DNA of 64,000 bases from positions 94,345,740 through 94,409,739 of the forward strand of contig JAOWCC010000577.1 of the NCBI GenBank assembly GCA_030867875.1. The letters run 5' to 3'. Position numbers and translations under genes: made by a program. The notes beneath the pieces are model-generated. The model made no database searches, was not told the origin of the DNA, and saw only the letters and a list, made by a program, of their open reading frames with translations. How positions within the stretch are numbered: the first letter of the stretch is position 1; every line of letters starts with the position of its first letter. The DNA is from Actinernus sp. WN-2022 (taxonomy: Eukaryota > Cnidaria > Anthozoa > Actiniaria > Actinernidae). Positions 1-11,600 of this stretch are shown here, piece by piece.

Positions 1-3000
1 AGAAATCGAAACTATGAAATCGCCTGTCTCCCTCAAGTACGGAATGCTGTTTGCAGGCTACGTGATAACACCTTTACTGAGGCACCACACAATTGTTTCA
101 GAGGGGGAAGAAACTCTTTCTTTTGTTATAACTACACATGTTGGGAAAGATGCGCGTACACACGAATATACCGATCTAACCTTTATCTGTGACATGACGT
201 CAACTGTCTTTGTTAATATCATGCTTGTTTTTGTTTTCAAGAAAAAAAATCAAATGTGATTCTACTTATTGAAATACTTACCCTGGTTCCAGAGGTTTTC
301 TCCGTTTCTTAGAGAGCCGCGGAGCGGCGAGGAGAGAAGAGAGAGAAAACCTCTGATAGCGGGCGGCATTAATCTCACTATCATGCTAACGATGGGTGTC
401 AATTAACATCACAATATCAATTAACAACCAATCACAAGGCAACACCTCCCACGTGGTGTTTTGGTCTTGGGGTAGTAGGAAAGGAAATGTGGTAGTCGTA
501 AAATAATACTTAACCAGGGAGTAGAAAGGAAAGATTTTGAATACGTGCGTCGCACAACAGAAACGATGTCTTCAACACCAACAAACACTTCAAAATATTT
601 CATTTTAAAATCTAGTGAAGATTTAAGATGGAGCAACCACTAACTCACAATCCACTTCGGTTTGAACAAGAAACATGGTATATGTCGGCGTTAATTATTG
701 AAATTATGACTGTATTTTCATAACAATGTTAGTTGAATCACGTTATGACGGTTGCAAAATTAAAGCAAAGACGACATTATTTCCATATAGCACTGGAATA
801 AATGAACCATTTACAGAGTGTAAATGGTGTGTAAAATGTAAAATGGTTGTAAAATATCTGTAAATGTACAAATTTACATACATTTACGAACATTAAAACA
901 ATCTAAAATATGCTTTACAGACATTATATAAAATTGTACAGACATTTTCTCAAATTCTCTAAATTTATTACTTTTTAAAATATTTGTAAATTTTCTGTAT
1001 ATTTTCTTACATTTTACGAAGTCTGTAAAATGCCCACATTTTCTAAACATTTTAAAGACTTTTTACATAGTTCTTAAGTCTGTAAAATAATGGTTGGATG
1101 TTTTCAGTGATAACTTTTTCTTGAATTGTTTCTGACCGTGCTTTTCCGTACCGATCAAGAACAGTTCGGTAAAACAAACGGAAACGAAATCAGAGAAAAT
1201 CACCAAAAACAGAGGCATGTGTTTATTATTATTTTGTGATAGAGTTGATTGTAATATATCTTAAAACAAGCAAAACACGTGAAAAGCATGTAATGTCGTC
1301 CAAAATAAATGGGAATAAATGGCTAATATAAATTACTGTAGCATTAACGGTGAGAATAAGACCGTGGTCAAACACGCATGCGTTAAAAGTGTACTTACCT
1401 ACGAGGAGACATGTCTGATAATGTTCGCGCCATTTCGGTCGGTAATAGGATTACTGTAGCAGGAACTGCTATGAAACAAATATAAAAATAATAATAACCT
1501 AAACACACTGACAGTTTTGTGATGTCAGGCGTGATTAGAGATTACAATAACCGAATGTGAACGCGAAAACCAGACAGTAACCAGACGGCAGTCTCGGAGT
1601 TTCGTTTTTAGATTTCGTCCCACGGCAGGCTCGAAAGCCTTACCATTTTCAGCACCAAATTAGCAAATTACGAGAAAAAAGGAACGTCGTCAGTATGTCT
1701 TTTGATTTCATTCTGTAAAATGTGAATGCTGTTGGAGTTGATTTTGACGTGAATAGTTGCATTCAAAGTTTCCCGGCACATTTCAAACGGTCAATTCATG
1801 TCAAGACTTTGAAAGGCTTTTGTGACAGTCGCGGGTGTTACTGGTCACACGTGACATAGCTGTAATTGGATGAGCTATAAAAGTTAACTGAATTTATTTG
1901 AGATATATTTTGAATGACTCACCAAGTAGAAAGAGGGAAACTTTAGGACAATACAGGAATTCCGACCGAAATTTTGCCAGAAAAATGCGCATGCGCACGA
2001 GATCTCCTGGTTCCACTAACGCATGCGCAGATGGTTTCTAAACGGTCACGAGGAATCTGGGTACGAGACTGGAGGAAAACTGCTCTTGCTAATAAGAACA
2101 GTTGCGGCCACTGTACTAAAAGTAACCATCTAGGATTTAACTGCAAACACTTTTTTTTGTCAGTGAGGCTGTTCAAAACGATAAAGATAAATGTTACTTT
2201 TGAATTTGATAAAAATCGTCATATAAACCACATATACCTTATACGATACTTAAGAAATATTATAACCGCAAAGGTTCTGGCAGGTATCTCTTGATATTTC
2301 AGCATGTATAGGGCACGCAACACAATGCGACACTTGTAGAAAGTGGCTGTTCAAACACGGGTACCGTATTGTCAACTTAAGACAGCCCTAAAATAAAATT
2401 AGACCTGTTTCAATTTTCTAAAAAAGCTGTTGGAACTGTAATATGTAAAGGCAACAGTTTATTAAGAAGTTTGGGTTTAGTTTTATTGTGTTAGAGGATG
2501 GGACTATCAACTGTAAGAAACATGAGACAATAAGCAACAATATCCCAAGTGTTGTTCTGTCTCAACCATAGTTATGTTAAACGATAAACAGTTTAGGGCG
2601 ACTTGAGTGAAGAATCGTATCTCTCACGAGCTTATCCCATTTTAAGAAACATTTCTTGTAAACTCTTGAAAGGTTGACAGGGTAGATGTAATATCGTTTA
2701 GGGTCACTTTGAAAGCTGCTTAGAACACAGTGATAAATTTATAACAGGATCATTAAATATTCATTGCAGAGGCTCTGATTCGCAGAGACGAGACGCGTTG
2801 AAACAATTTTTGAAATCCGCTTTTCTTTGTTAAAAAAACCCCAGGGAATCAAATGAAGCCAAACATGGTTTTGAGATAATATACAAGGATTACTGACTCG
2901 GGAAGGCTATGCCATGTACGAGATACTTAATTAAGCGATGGGGAAAGACCATTTGAGGGAATATTGTTGAACATATCACCGATCGACCAGCCGTTTGTGC

Positions 3001-3354
3001 CTTCGATGGATATTGGTCAAATCAGGAGAATCAAAGTCTTGAGGTAGTGAAGCGATTCTATGATATGATATGGTATGGCATATATTGTTTTTCTTTAATT
3101 GACATTGTGGTGTTTTAATGTTATAATACGATGTATATCGGTTTAATATGAGATTTTAATGACTGTTGTATTAGAATTGAGTAATATTTATAATAACAAT
3201 AACATCAGTCATGTTATTCTTTATAAATACAAATAGTGCATTTACATTCAGTTTCCATGAAAGAGTTTTTTGCGAATATGAAAAGGTTTTTACAATATTA
3301 CAACAAGGAAAGACAGAAGTTTATAATATAAAGTTTATAATATATCATATTACG
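1..3354. other. Intergenic stretch, no gene recognised
   Basis: Only short open frames without recognisable domains occur here. An 81-codon frame near the left end (14-259) has no features I recognise. A small hairpin is formed by 290-302 and 343-355. From about 800 to 1110 the DNA is very AT-rich and keeps repeating TGTAAA/TTTACA words, which looks like a decayed simple repeat. I see nothing else I can name; the promoter of the gene at 8574 is not recognisable here. Confidence 0.5.
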
Positions 3355-3600
3355 AGAGCTGGCTGCTCAGCGTACTTGATTTTCTAATGGACGCTCGAAA
3401 ATTTATTTTGTATTATAAAACAAATAGAAATGGCTCCCCTATGTCCATGACAAAATAATGTACTTTCGAGGTCTTGAAAACTGCTAAATGCACTCGCGTT
3501 CCGCTCGTGCACCAGCATGCAGTTTTTCAAGACATCGAGCGTGCATTATTTTGTTTTAATACTCCAACTTCGAGCACAGTACAAAATCCAAGCAGGTGAT
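3355..3600. repeat. Foldback repeat, intact copy of a family also at 22.66 kb
   Basis: Two arms (about 3450-3485 and 3520-3555, sharing the word TCTTGAAAA and its complement) form a hairpin around a short loop. A second copy lies at about 22660-22852 continuing at 23392-23440, where a TTAA-flanked element splits it. This copy shows the uninterrupted state and so defines that insertion point. No coding capacity is seen. Confidence 0.6.
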
Positions 3601-3658
3601 TGGTTAATGACAGTACTTTATTGGTGAATACAGCACGCTGTACGCTCAGTTGGAATAT

Positions 3659-3820
3659 TAAAAGGGTTAGGGACTTTATGTTTGTGTTTTATTGACAGCT
3701 TCAGGCTGACTGTAATTTCTTCATACGGTCTTCGGCCTCATTCATTAGTTTTCGTTCATCGTACAGCCAACGCGTGACTGTATTTCTCAATAAAACACAC
3801 ACGTCAGTCTCTAACCCTTA
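3659..3820. mobile_element. Short inverted-repeat MITE-like element
   Basis: The two ends are imperfect inverted repeats: AAGGGTTAGGGACTTTATG on the left, and on the right a stretch ending TCTAACCCTT. It is about 160 bp with no coding capacity. It directly abuts the TTAA-flanked foldback element that follows, whose TTAA overlaps this element's right end. Confidence 0.5.
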
Positions 3821-3821
3821 A

Positions 3822-4378
3822 AGTGCCTATCACCCGGCTTTTGCAATTTTGATAGCTTATGAACCTCAGAAAAGTTTTGAGTACTTCTGTGAAGAAAGTT
3901 TTGGTTTAAAGTAAATACTTTATGTCCTACGCTTGTTTGAAATCGTGTAAATGTGACCTTTCCTGACCCATGACCGCGTAAGTAAAAGCCTGGGTCGAAA
4001 CCTGGGTAGACGTCATCTCATTAATGCATTATTCTCCATGGCGCCTTTTTATCACAACAACACAGATGCATAGAAAATATACACAGTTTTTGAGTTGTTA
4101 GTAAAGAAAAAAGTCATTTTAGTCAACATGTTACGGTATTTCTTCAAATGATTGCAAAGCCGAATTAATTATATGACGTCAAGATGACGTCTACCCAGGT
4201 TTCGACCCAGGCTTTTACTTATGCGGTTATGGGTCAGGAAAGGTCACATTTACACGATTTCAAACAAGCGTAGAACACAAAGTATTCACTTTAAACCAAA
4301 CCTTTCTTCACAGAAGTACTCGGCAAAACTTTTCGGAGGTTCATAAGCTATCAAAATTGCAAAAGGGTGATAGGCACT
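3822..4378. mobile_element. TTAA-flanked foldback element (piggyBac-like MITE), copy 1
   Basis: The element begins AGTGCCTATCACCC, ends with the complement, and is flanked on both sides by TTAA (3818-3821 and 4379-4382). The arms are about 200 bp each, so the whole 557 bp folds back on itself. TTAA target duplication is the hallmark of the piggyBac superfamily, which is established knowledge; assigning this non-coding element to it is inference. A related copy is at 22853-23391. It has no transposase frame. Confidence 0.75.
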
Positions 4379-4737
4379 TTAAATAGAACACGGAGAACCA
4401 TATTCGATTTGTTAAATACAACACGGTCACACATACGAACACAAGTAACGGCCAATGAGTAGAAATTGTCGAAGGCTCTAGAAATGTTGACAACATCAAC
4501 TGCATGATACTTTAAAGTTTGCAATGCTACAATGCCATCCACAGTTCACACTAGCGACATAAGCATAAGCACATAGTCATTATTGCATATTTATATCATT
4601 AGCGATACTTGTTCTACTCACATGTGTGATGAACACGCGCTGATTTAATGTATTACTACGTCTGCCTATCTTTCTTGTGCTTATGTTTCTGTCGCTAGTG
4701 AAAACCGGCCATGATTTACTATGCTGGCTGGATAGGA

Positions 4738-5092
4738 ATAGCCCACTTCCGAGATATGACTCACTTCCTACATACAAAGGAATCAAATGAATATGATTCG
4801 TGTATAATGCTCAGTCGTTGCGACAAGATTACAGGTCATCCCTTTATGTAGGACGACACGAATTGCTACCAAATTGTATTCTATTGTATTGTATTGTGTT
4901 GCGTTCTATTGTTGTATTGAATTGCATTGTGTTGTATTCTATTGTATTTTTGGTAAAAATTCGTGTCGTCCTACATAAAGGGTTTGCCAGATTACAACAC
5001 TGCAGTTTGTCACGAACGACTGAGCATTATGCACGGAGCCTCGTATTGATTCCTTTGTACGTAGGAAGTGAGGAATATCTCGGAAGTGGGCA
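4738..5092. mobile_element. Foldback element with pentanucleotide-type loop
   Basis: The left arm (4738-4871) and right arm (4951-5092) are inverted copies of one another, sharing for example CACTTCC, ATAATGC and GGACGACACGAATT and their complements. The loop (4872-4950) is a degenerate TTCTA/TTGTA simple repeat. The open frames across it are by-products of the palindrome. No target duplication was resolved. Confidence 0.65.
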
Positions 5093-6276
5093 ATTAACAG
5101 TTCTTATTATATGGCAGCTCAGTGAGCAGGCAAAATGACTCTGAATGCTGCAATGTGATTGGTTGCTCAGTGGGCAAGATTATTTCATCTTGCCTCTCAA
5201 GCATATTAAGGCCTGACTCGCCTGTTAATTTGACATATTTTTATTTAAAGGGAGGCTTCCATCCAATCTTTGTGAAACTCGTTAGGCTGTTTGTTATCGG
5301 TATTTGTAACAATATGAACTACTTGTATCTTTCAAAGTGGTGTCACGTGACTTGAAAACGACCGTTAACGGTTGAAACCTTGGGACAAAAACGGGGTACG
5401 TCAAGTGAACTTAAATGAATCTTTTTTCTTCATTCTTCTATGACTCATAATAAGGGCTTGAACGATGCGCCTTTTAATCATGTCCAGATCATAACGGAAG
5501 TAATTGATTAAAGGAAACATGTCACGTGACATAGTAAAAAGTAAAATATATTATAATATAAGTGACCGATACCACCTTAAAAGGCGCAAATGCAATGCAA
5601 TTGTCATTTTAAGCAATGTGATAGCAAAACAAAGCCAAATTTTCTTGAGGAAACGTCCCCCATTTCAAAGAACTCGTTTTATGACGTCACCAACTGGAGA
5701 ATGTCACGTGACACTAAAGGAGACTTCCATCTGATTAAGAAAGTCAAATATTAGGTATTTTCATATTTTGGACAACTTACATATAAATATATCGACAGAT
5801 AATTGAAGATCTTTAAAATCTCTGCTGGGGGTCTGTTAAGGACGAAAATCCAGGCCTTAAGTTACTTTGAGCTGCTCAGGATTTTCCAAATTCGCTCACA
5901 ACTCTTCGTAAACAAATAGCGATAAAACAAATACATTTCGAAAGAAACTAAACAAGTTGTCAGAAAAAGGCAAATACTAATTTAAAATATATTTCTGCTT
6001 TTTCGTTTTTCAGCTAAAAAATCAACTTTTAAGAGCAATTAAAAAACGTTTTTCCGACTCTCACAAGTTCGAGATTTAGAGAACAACAACTGCAGCAAAA
6101 ACGACTGAATTGAACGAAGCTGGATTAGTGGAGATATATTGATATATTTTCAAACTAAATAAATATTAATAGCTGTCAAATGCACAGAAGCTGAAATGGC
6201 TGTGACTTCTAAAAACACAAAGAAAAGTTCGGCTACTTCACTACGCTTCCCATCACAATGGTACTGAATCCTAATA
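5093..6276. other. Intergenic stretch with CACGTGAC words
   Basis: No gene is recognised. The word GTCACGTGAC occurs at about 5342, 5520 and 5703, the last two in similar contexts, which suggests decayed inverted-repeat elements rather than a promoter. The rest is AT-rich without clear structure. Confidence 0.4.
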
Positions 6277-6629
6277 GACCAGTTCGCGGTTAATTCCGAC
6301 ATTTTGAAAAGGGTGCAAACATGGCGCGAAGTACAGCCGTGCTTTCAGTTTTCCGTACATTTGTCTGTACATTTGTCTGACTCGTTGTTACAAACAAATG
6401 TATGGAGAACTAAAAACACGATTGCACGATTCCCAGCACAGCTACGTATACATCCTTCAAATTTTGATCAGTTAATCTTTTACCTGGTATCTCAGTTAAG
6501 TTTGCAGACTGCATATTTCAGAAATTATATTTTACGGAAATTATTTGGCATCGTATTTCCATACAAACACTGTATTTCGCGCCATGTTTGCACCCCTTTC
6601 AAAATGTCGGAATTAACTGCGAACTGGTC
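6277..6629. mobile_element. TIR element (MITE), possible TA target duplication
   Basis: The left end GACCAGTTCGCGGTTAATTC and the right end are inverted repeats of roughly 50 bp, including the words GGTGCAAACATGGCGCGAA and its complement. TA dinucleotides flank both ends, as in Tc1/mariner-type elements. The 135-codon frame inside reads through the repeat arms and is not credible as a gene. Confidence 0.65.
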
Positions 6630-7560
6630 TATTCTCGAGCGAGCACGGAAGGTGTGTGGTTATTATGGAATAATATCTAATTACCAACTTATTAGTCTGC
6701 TAAGAATTTAATGCGGCTGTGTATTTTTAATATTCAATGATACACATCATTTGCAATTTGTTTTTGTATCCTTTTTTTTGTAGTTATGTGGAGATTGAAA
6801 TAATGTACATATTAATACAATATGCGTCCGTAATGTAATTTGTTCAAGTTTGGAAACCCCTTTCTATTGAGATACGACGTCGAGGAATCTTTATCGAAAG
6901 TTTCAAAGTAATACCATGAACACTTTAAAATCTAAGGAAAACATTCAAAATCTTAAAGAGGAAAAGCAAAGAAAAACTTAGCAGAAAAGCTGCAGTCCCC
7001 TGTGGGCAAAGCCAGGGAAAGATTGTTAAATGGGCTATGTCAAGATGGTACGCATGATGTTGCACATCCTCTGTTAGAGGAAAGAGTTATTTCGCCTTCT
7101 AGAACTCATTAATAGTCAATAGTGAAAACCTCAAGTCATTCAAAAGAAAAATAAGACAACAGGACTTAGCAAGTTTAATAAATGAAAATTGTAAAGACTG
7201 TCATCTCTGTCAATTTTAATATTTTAAATTTATGTAATCATCTTAACACAGATTTCATTACATTCCTGTATATCAATGTTTTTAAGTCACAGATAGACAT
7301 ACAGATACAGATATATGTATTTATAACTTAGTTAGAATTAGGTCACAGAAGAATGTGAACATCGATCAGTTTTACCCTTTTAATCATAGATAGATACATA
7401 TATATTTCTTTTAATTTACTCCCTAATTTGTGTCCCCAATTAGCATTCTTTACCTTAGACACGTTAATAAAGTTATTATTATTATTATTATTACAATGAG
7501 GCAGTCAGCCAATCATGCGAGCCAATAAGCATCACGTGATGGGCCTATGTATCCCGATAC
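6630..7560. other. Intergenic stretch with possible LINE 3' remnant
   Basis: Around 7130-7210 a short plus-strand frame contains KSFKRKIRQQDLASL, which resembles the end of a retrotransposon ORF2. It is followed by an AT-rich tail ending in a (TTA)n run at about 7471-7493, as expected for a LINE 3' end. The identification is tentative; the remainder is unremarkable. Confidence 0.3.
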
Positions 7561-7748
7561 AACACTGATGAATAAAACATCAGTGTCTATATGAGATATA
7601 GACAACGGTGTTTCATCCGGGCCACAGTGTCTATAAATCGGATATAAAACTAATGTTTTTATTCAATATCCGATTTTTTGACACTGTGGACCGGATGAAA
7701 CACCATTGTCCATATCTCATGTAGACACTGATGTTTTATCAGTGTCTG
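7561..7748. repeat. Foldback repeat
   Basis: Arms at about 7562-7625 and 7690-7747 are near-perfect inverted copies (ACACTGATG and GTGTTTCATCCGG with their complements) around a short spacer. A related foldback lies at 15455-15575. The open frame on the minus strand here is a by-product of the palindrome. Confidence 0.55.
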
Positions 7749-8573
7749 TAAACACGCAGACCTTCCAAGCCAGTCGGGCATGAAATGATTAGACCTTGAA
7801 ATGAAAAATATTATTTCAGCACCGAACTCATAACCCATGGCTGTTACACCCATTATGGGACGTGAATTTTTGGGCAGTCGTTCAACAGCGCAGGTCATAA
7901 CATGACGTACAAAGCCTAATAGCAGCTATGCAATTTTGTTCACACCACTCAACATTCCAACATTTACAAACAACAGCCACTGCTGATTGCTGAGCAATTC
8001 ATATTCAAATCCATTTCACAATCAAACATCGGTTTTATCCTTTGAGATTCTGTGTTTGTCTTAAAATGCATAATTTTGTTGCACTGAGAGCTTTTGCGAA
8101 AGCGAACCTGAAATGTTCTTTTAAAATCTAAAGTACTTTTTACCGTTTTATAACATTATTTCAGAACATTATCTTCGGAAAGGTTTCAGGTTTTAGAAGT
8201 CAGTTAAACTGAAACTCGCATATCGTGTTTTATCATGATAAAACACCCCTGCTCATTTCTTAACTAGTACTTAAACCTTTTACGATATGCAAATTACGTG
8301 TACGCATGACTGCAAAATCCCATATACAGTCTATAAATCCCATCCTCGATATATTTTCGGATTTCATTACAACTTTCCAAAAATGTTGATTTATAGGTGC
8401 TCTTTGAGATGACAGTGGTTATTTTCATGTTAGAGATCCCAATTCGCTGATCTCCCAAATTAGCACGTGTGAATCAGGTGTATTTTGAATGAGAAGCTGA
8501 GGATTAGCAAGGATATTGATCGTTTACAATCTATTCACGTACTTTCTGTTCACAGGGGAGGCATCTTTAGACA

Positions 8574-8634
8574 ATGAATGAGTTGTATGTTCTGATAGCA
8601 TTCAACCTGTTATGCTTCGCACATCAAGCAGTTG
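8574..8634 (+). CDS. Exon 1: start codon and signal peptide
   Basis: The start MNELYVLIAFNLLCF gives a short hydrophobic signal peptide, and the exon ends at a strong GTAAGT donor in phase 1. A good 3' splice site (TTCTGTTCACAG, about 8544-8555) lies just upstream of the ATG, so a separate non-coding first exon upstream is likely. It was not located. Confidence 0.8.
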
Positions 8635-11600
8635 GTAAGTTCGATAAATACATAATCACATGGCGGTCAAACGTAAATCCCCACCCTACCCCCTTGAACA
8701 ATAAAATGCAGTGTGCTTCATCAACAGTAAACCTAGGCTCGGTTTCCAGCCGTGGGGGTTTCGGTGAGCCCGCGATCCTCTCCCCACTCACGGCTGGTCG
8801 CGCGAGCTAAGACATTGTCGGGTTTTAGGCAATCACAAACTTGCCACTCAAATCCTGTCGCTAAATTGATTTGCATAATTGACATTGTAAACTTTTGAAA
8901 GCCGGACCAAAGACTTTCGATTGCTGTTCGAAAATGCGTTTAAATTTGCTCTGGAAAAGTTTGGTTTCGAAGAATTCAAGGATTCACACAAAGAAGCAGT
9001 AAGAGAGTTAGTTTTCGGGTGAAGACACTTTGTCAGTAAACGCACTGGCTCTGGAAGTCACTTGGGAAACCGTCAGCTCAAAGGTCGCAGCTCGTAATGT
9101 TGAGTCATTTCTCATTTAACCTTACCGATGCAAGACCAAGGTAGCCCGGCTATTCTTTATACTTCAAAGAAAATTAGTGCTGCCTTTATCGGCGAAGAAA
9201 AGACTGACGACTCCATATTAAAAGAGTTTATAGAAGAGAGGAAATCACGTCTGACGCAGGCCATGTTTACGCGTTTAACTCTGCAATCACCGATTCACTT
9301 GAAAATCGCTGCATCAAATGAGTTTTACAATTCTTCAAGTCCTATGTACTAAGTTTGTACAATTTATGTCTCCAAGACATACTCTACGCAAGTACTAAGC
9401 GGGAATACTCGACTCTAGCTCAGAGTTCCGAGATAACATCTGAACTTAATTTTTATCCCTGTATAAATTTCTGTCAGCGAAAGTGTCTCAACAGTCGGGC
9501 TTTCCTTGAAAACTTGGACTGTGAACATGAGAGCTAATAATAACAGGTATTAAATAAAACCTTTACCTACGTCGAATTAATTTCACACTTGGAGTTTTAG
9601 TTTAAAGAATTCCAATGTGTTTTGAAAGCTTACGCGGAATCGAACCAGCGCTACACGCAAATAAATAAATAATATTGAAGTTAATCAGATGACGTCACGA
9701 ACACGGTGTGTTGACCGCGCACCCAGCCGTTAGTGGGGGGAGGCTTTGGAGAAACGACACCCCAACGGCTGAAACCGAGCCTACAGTAAACCTCGTTCAA
9801 ACGGTTTCAACATCTTCAATATTCTTCATTTTTTCAACATCGGTACATCATTTTGTTGATACCGATGTTGAAACCATTTGACATTGCCTGAAAACATTTC
9901 CGAGAACAAAATCAGTTAATTAGAATGTTGAACAGATGTTGAAACCGTTTGTTATCGGAATGCAAAAGAGATGTTGAAACCGTTTGTCCTCGGAATGCTA
10001 AAGAATTCAATAATTATAATTATTTCAAATGCGTTTATATACGAGTATACTTTCAGTTCTTAAGCAGAGTTAATATTAACATTGGTTAAGGAGTACTGTC
10101 AACCCACAAATGAGAAACTTTCTCTTGATAAAAGACAAAAATAACTACTCAGATTATAAGAGTATGCTTTCCAGGTACACTGGAGAAAATCTGAGACAAT
10201 CTTGATGAAGGATGGCAAAGATTCGAGTGGATGAAAAAATAATGATTTTAAGAGAAATTTTGAGCAACTTTGAAATCGGTTCACTGTAACCGAAATCAAG
10301 TTTCTAGAATTATTTGAAGGTTCAATTCGATTTGACAGTGCCTCCTTCAGAAGCGTCCATATCTCCTATATGTGTCACGGCCTTTTCATAAGTTGGGCTA
10401 TTTTTAGATTATATTCCCGTCAATTGGTAGGTTACACCAGTTGCGGACCAAAGATGCCTCATAAGCTACTTTTGATCACTACGCTTTCGTGATTTTATTC
10501 CCTTAGGAATGATTGCAACTCAAGAATAGCGGGAAACCGTTCTAAAAATAACCTAACTTGTGAAAACGCTGTAACATAGGCCTAGTATGTGGGATGGACG
10601 CTCCTGGTTATATACGGAGAATATGATCGAAATCTTGATTATTTTTAAACCACAGGTATCCCATATCAGGTATTTGTATACACGGGAGATGTTTTTAGTG
10701 CAGGCACTGACGCTCGTGTATTCATGACCATATTTGGTGACGATGGGAAATCTAGAGAAATAGAGCTGAACAGCAATCGGAACGACTTTGAAAGAGCACA
10801 GTAAGTAAATCTATTATTAACATGGCAAGTTAAAGTCCACCAAACGTTTATTTTGTTATCACAAATATCGATTCTACATCAAGTTAATAGTTGAATACTT
10901 CTTGATTTTAATGTTGAATGTCTATGAGTTATAAAGGTTTATATATGCGAAATCCTGTCTACCCAGGAAACATTTATTATACAAAGATAAATGATATTTT
11001 ATAAACATCCATATTATAATTATAGTCTGTATCAGTGAGTCTACCAAATAGTTTGACTAAGTCAGATAATAGTTTCATTCCCAAGGAGAAAGATATAACG
11101 ATAAATTCCTGGGTTGACGCCACATTTAGTAGCATTTTGCAGATATAGACCTCAAAAACTCATAGACGCAACACAAATCAAGAAATATTCTACTATTCAC
11201 TTTATGTAGAATCGATATTTGTGCTAATAAAACAAACGTTAGGTGCACTTTAACTTCGTGAGCTATTATTGGTCGGTTTGTGGTCTATAACTTCCAGTAC
11301 GGACCATACAATCGAAGCAAAGCTGGTCAGTGAGCCATATAATAAACATCTTATTAAACTTGCTTGCTCGGTCCGTACCACAGATTATGGATCCTCGTTT
11401 TCTCCTCTATTTTTATAAAGTAGGAAAAAAACTCGGTCGATAACTTACGGTACGGAACTCGCGCTCGTTCTTATTCAGTCAGAAGCAGACTGCCATGTTA
11501 TCCATATATGGTCATTTTATCCATATATGGTCATTTTTATTCGCTGAATAATCCAGAGCATGGTACTGAAGTGAAGTATGGGCGTTACACGTTTCAACTC

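Noticed and set aside
6304..6711. 135-codon open frame
   Set aside because: It runs through both arms of a TIR element and has no family resemblance.
9128..9537. Two adjacent open frames as a small gene
   Set aside because: They lie inside the TIR element and correspond in part to the decayed RecQ-like helicase; no intact frame remains.
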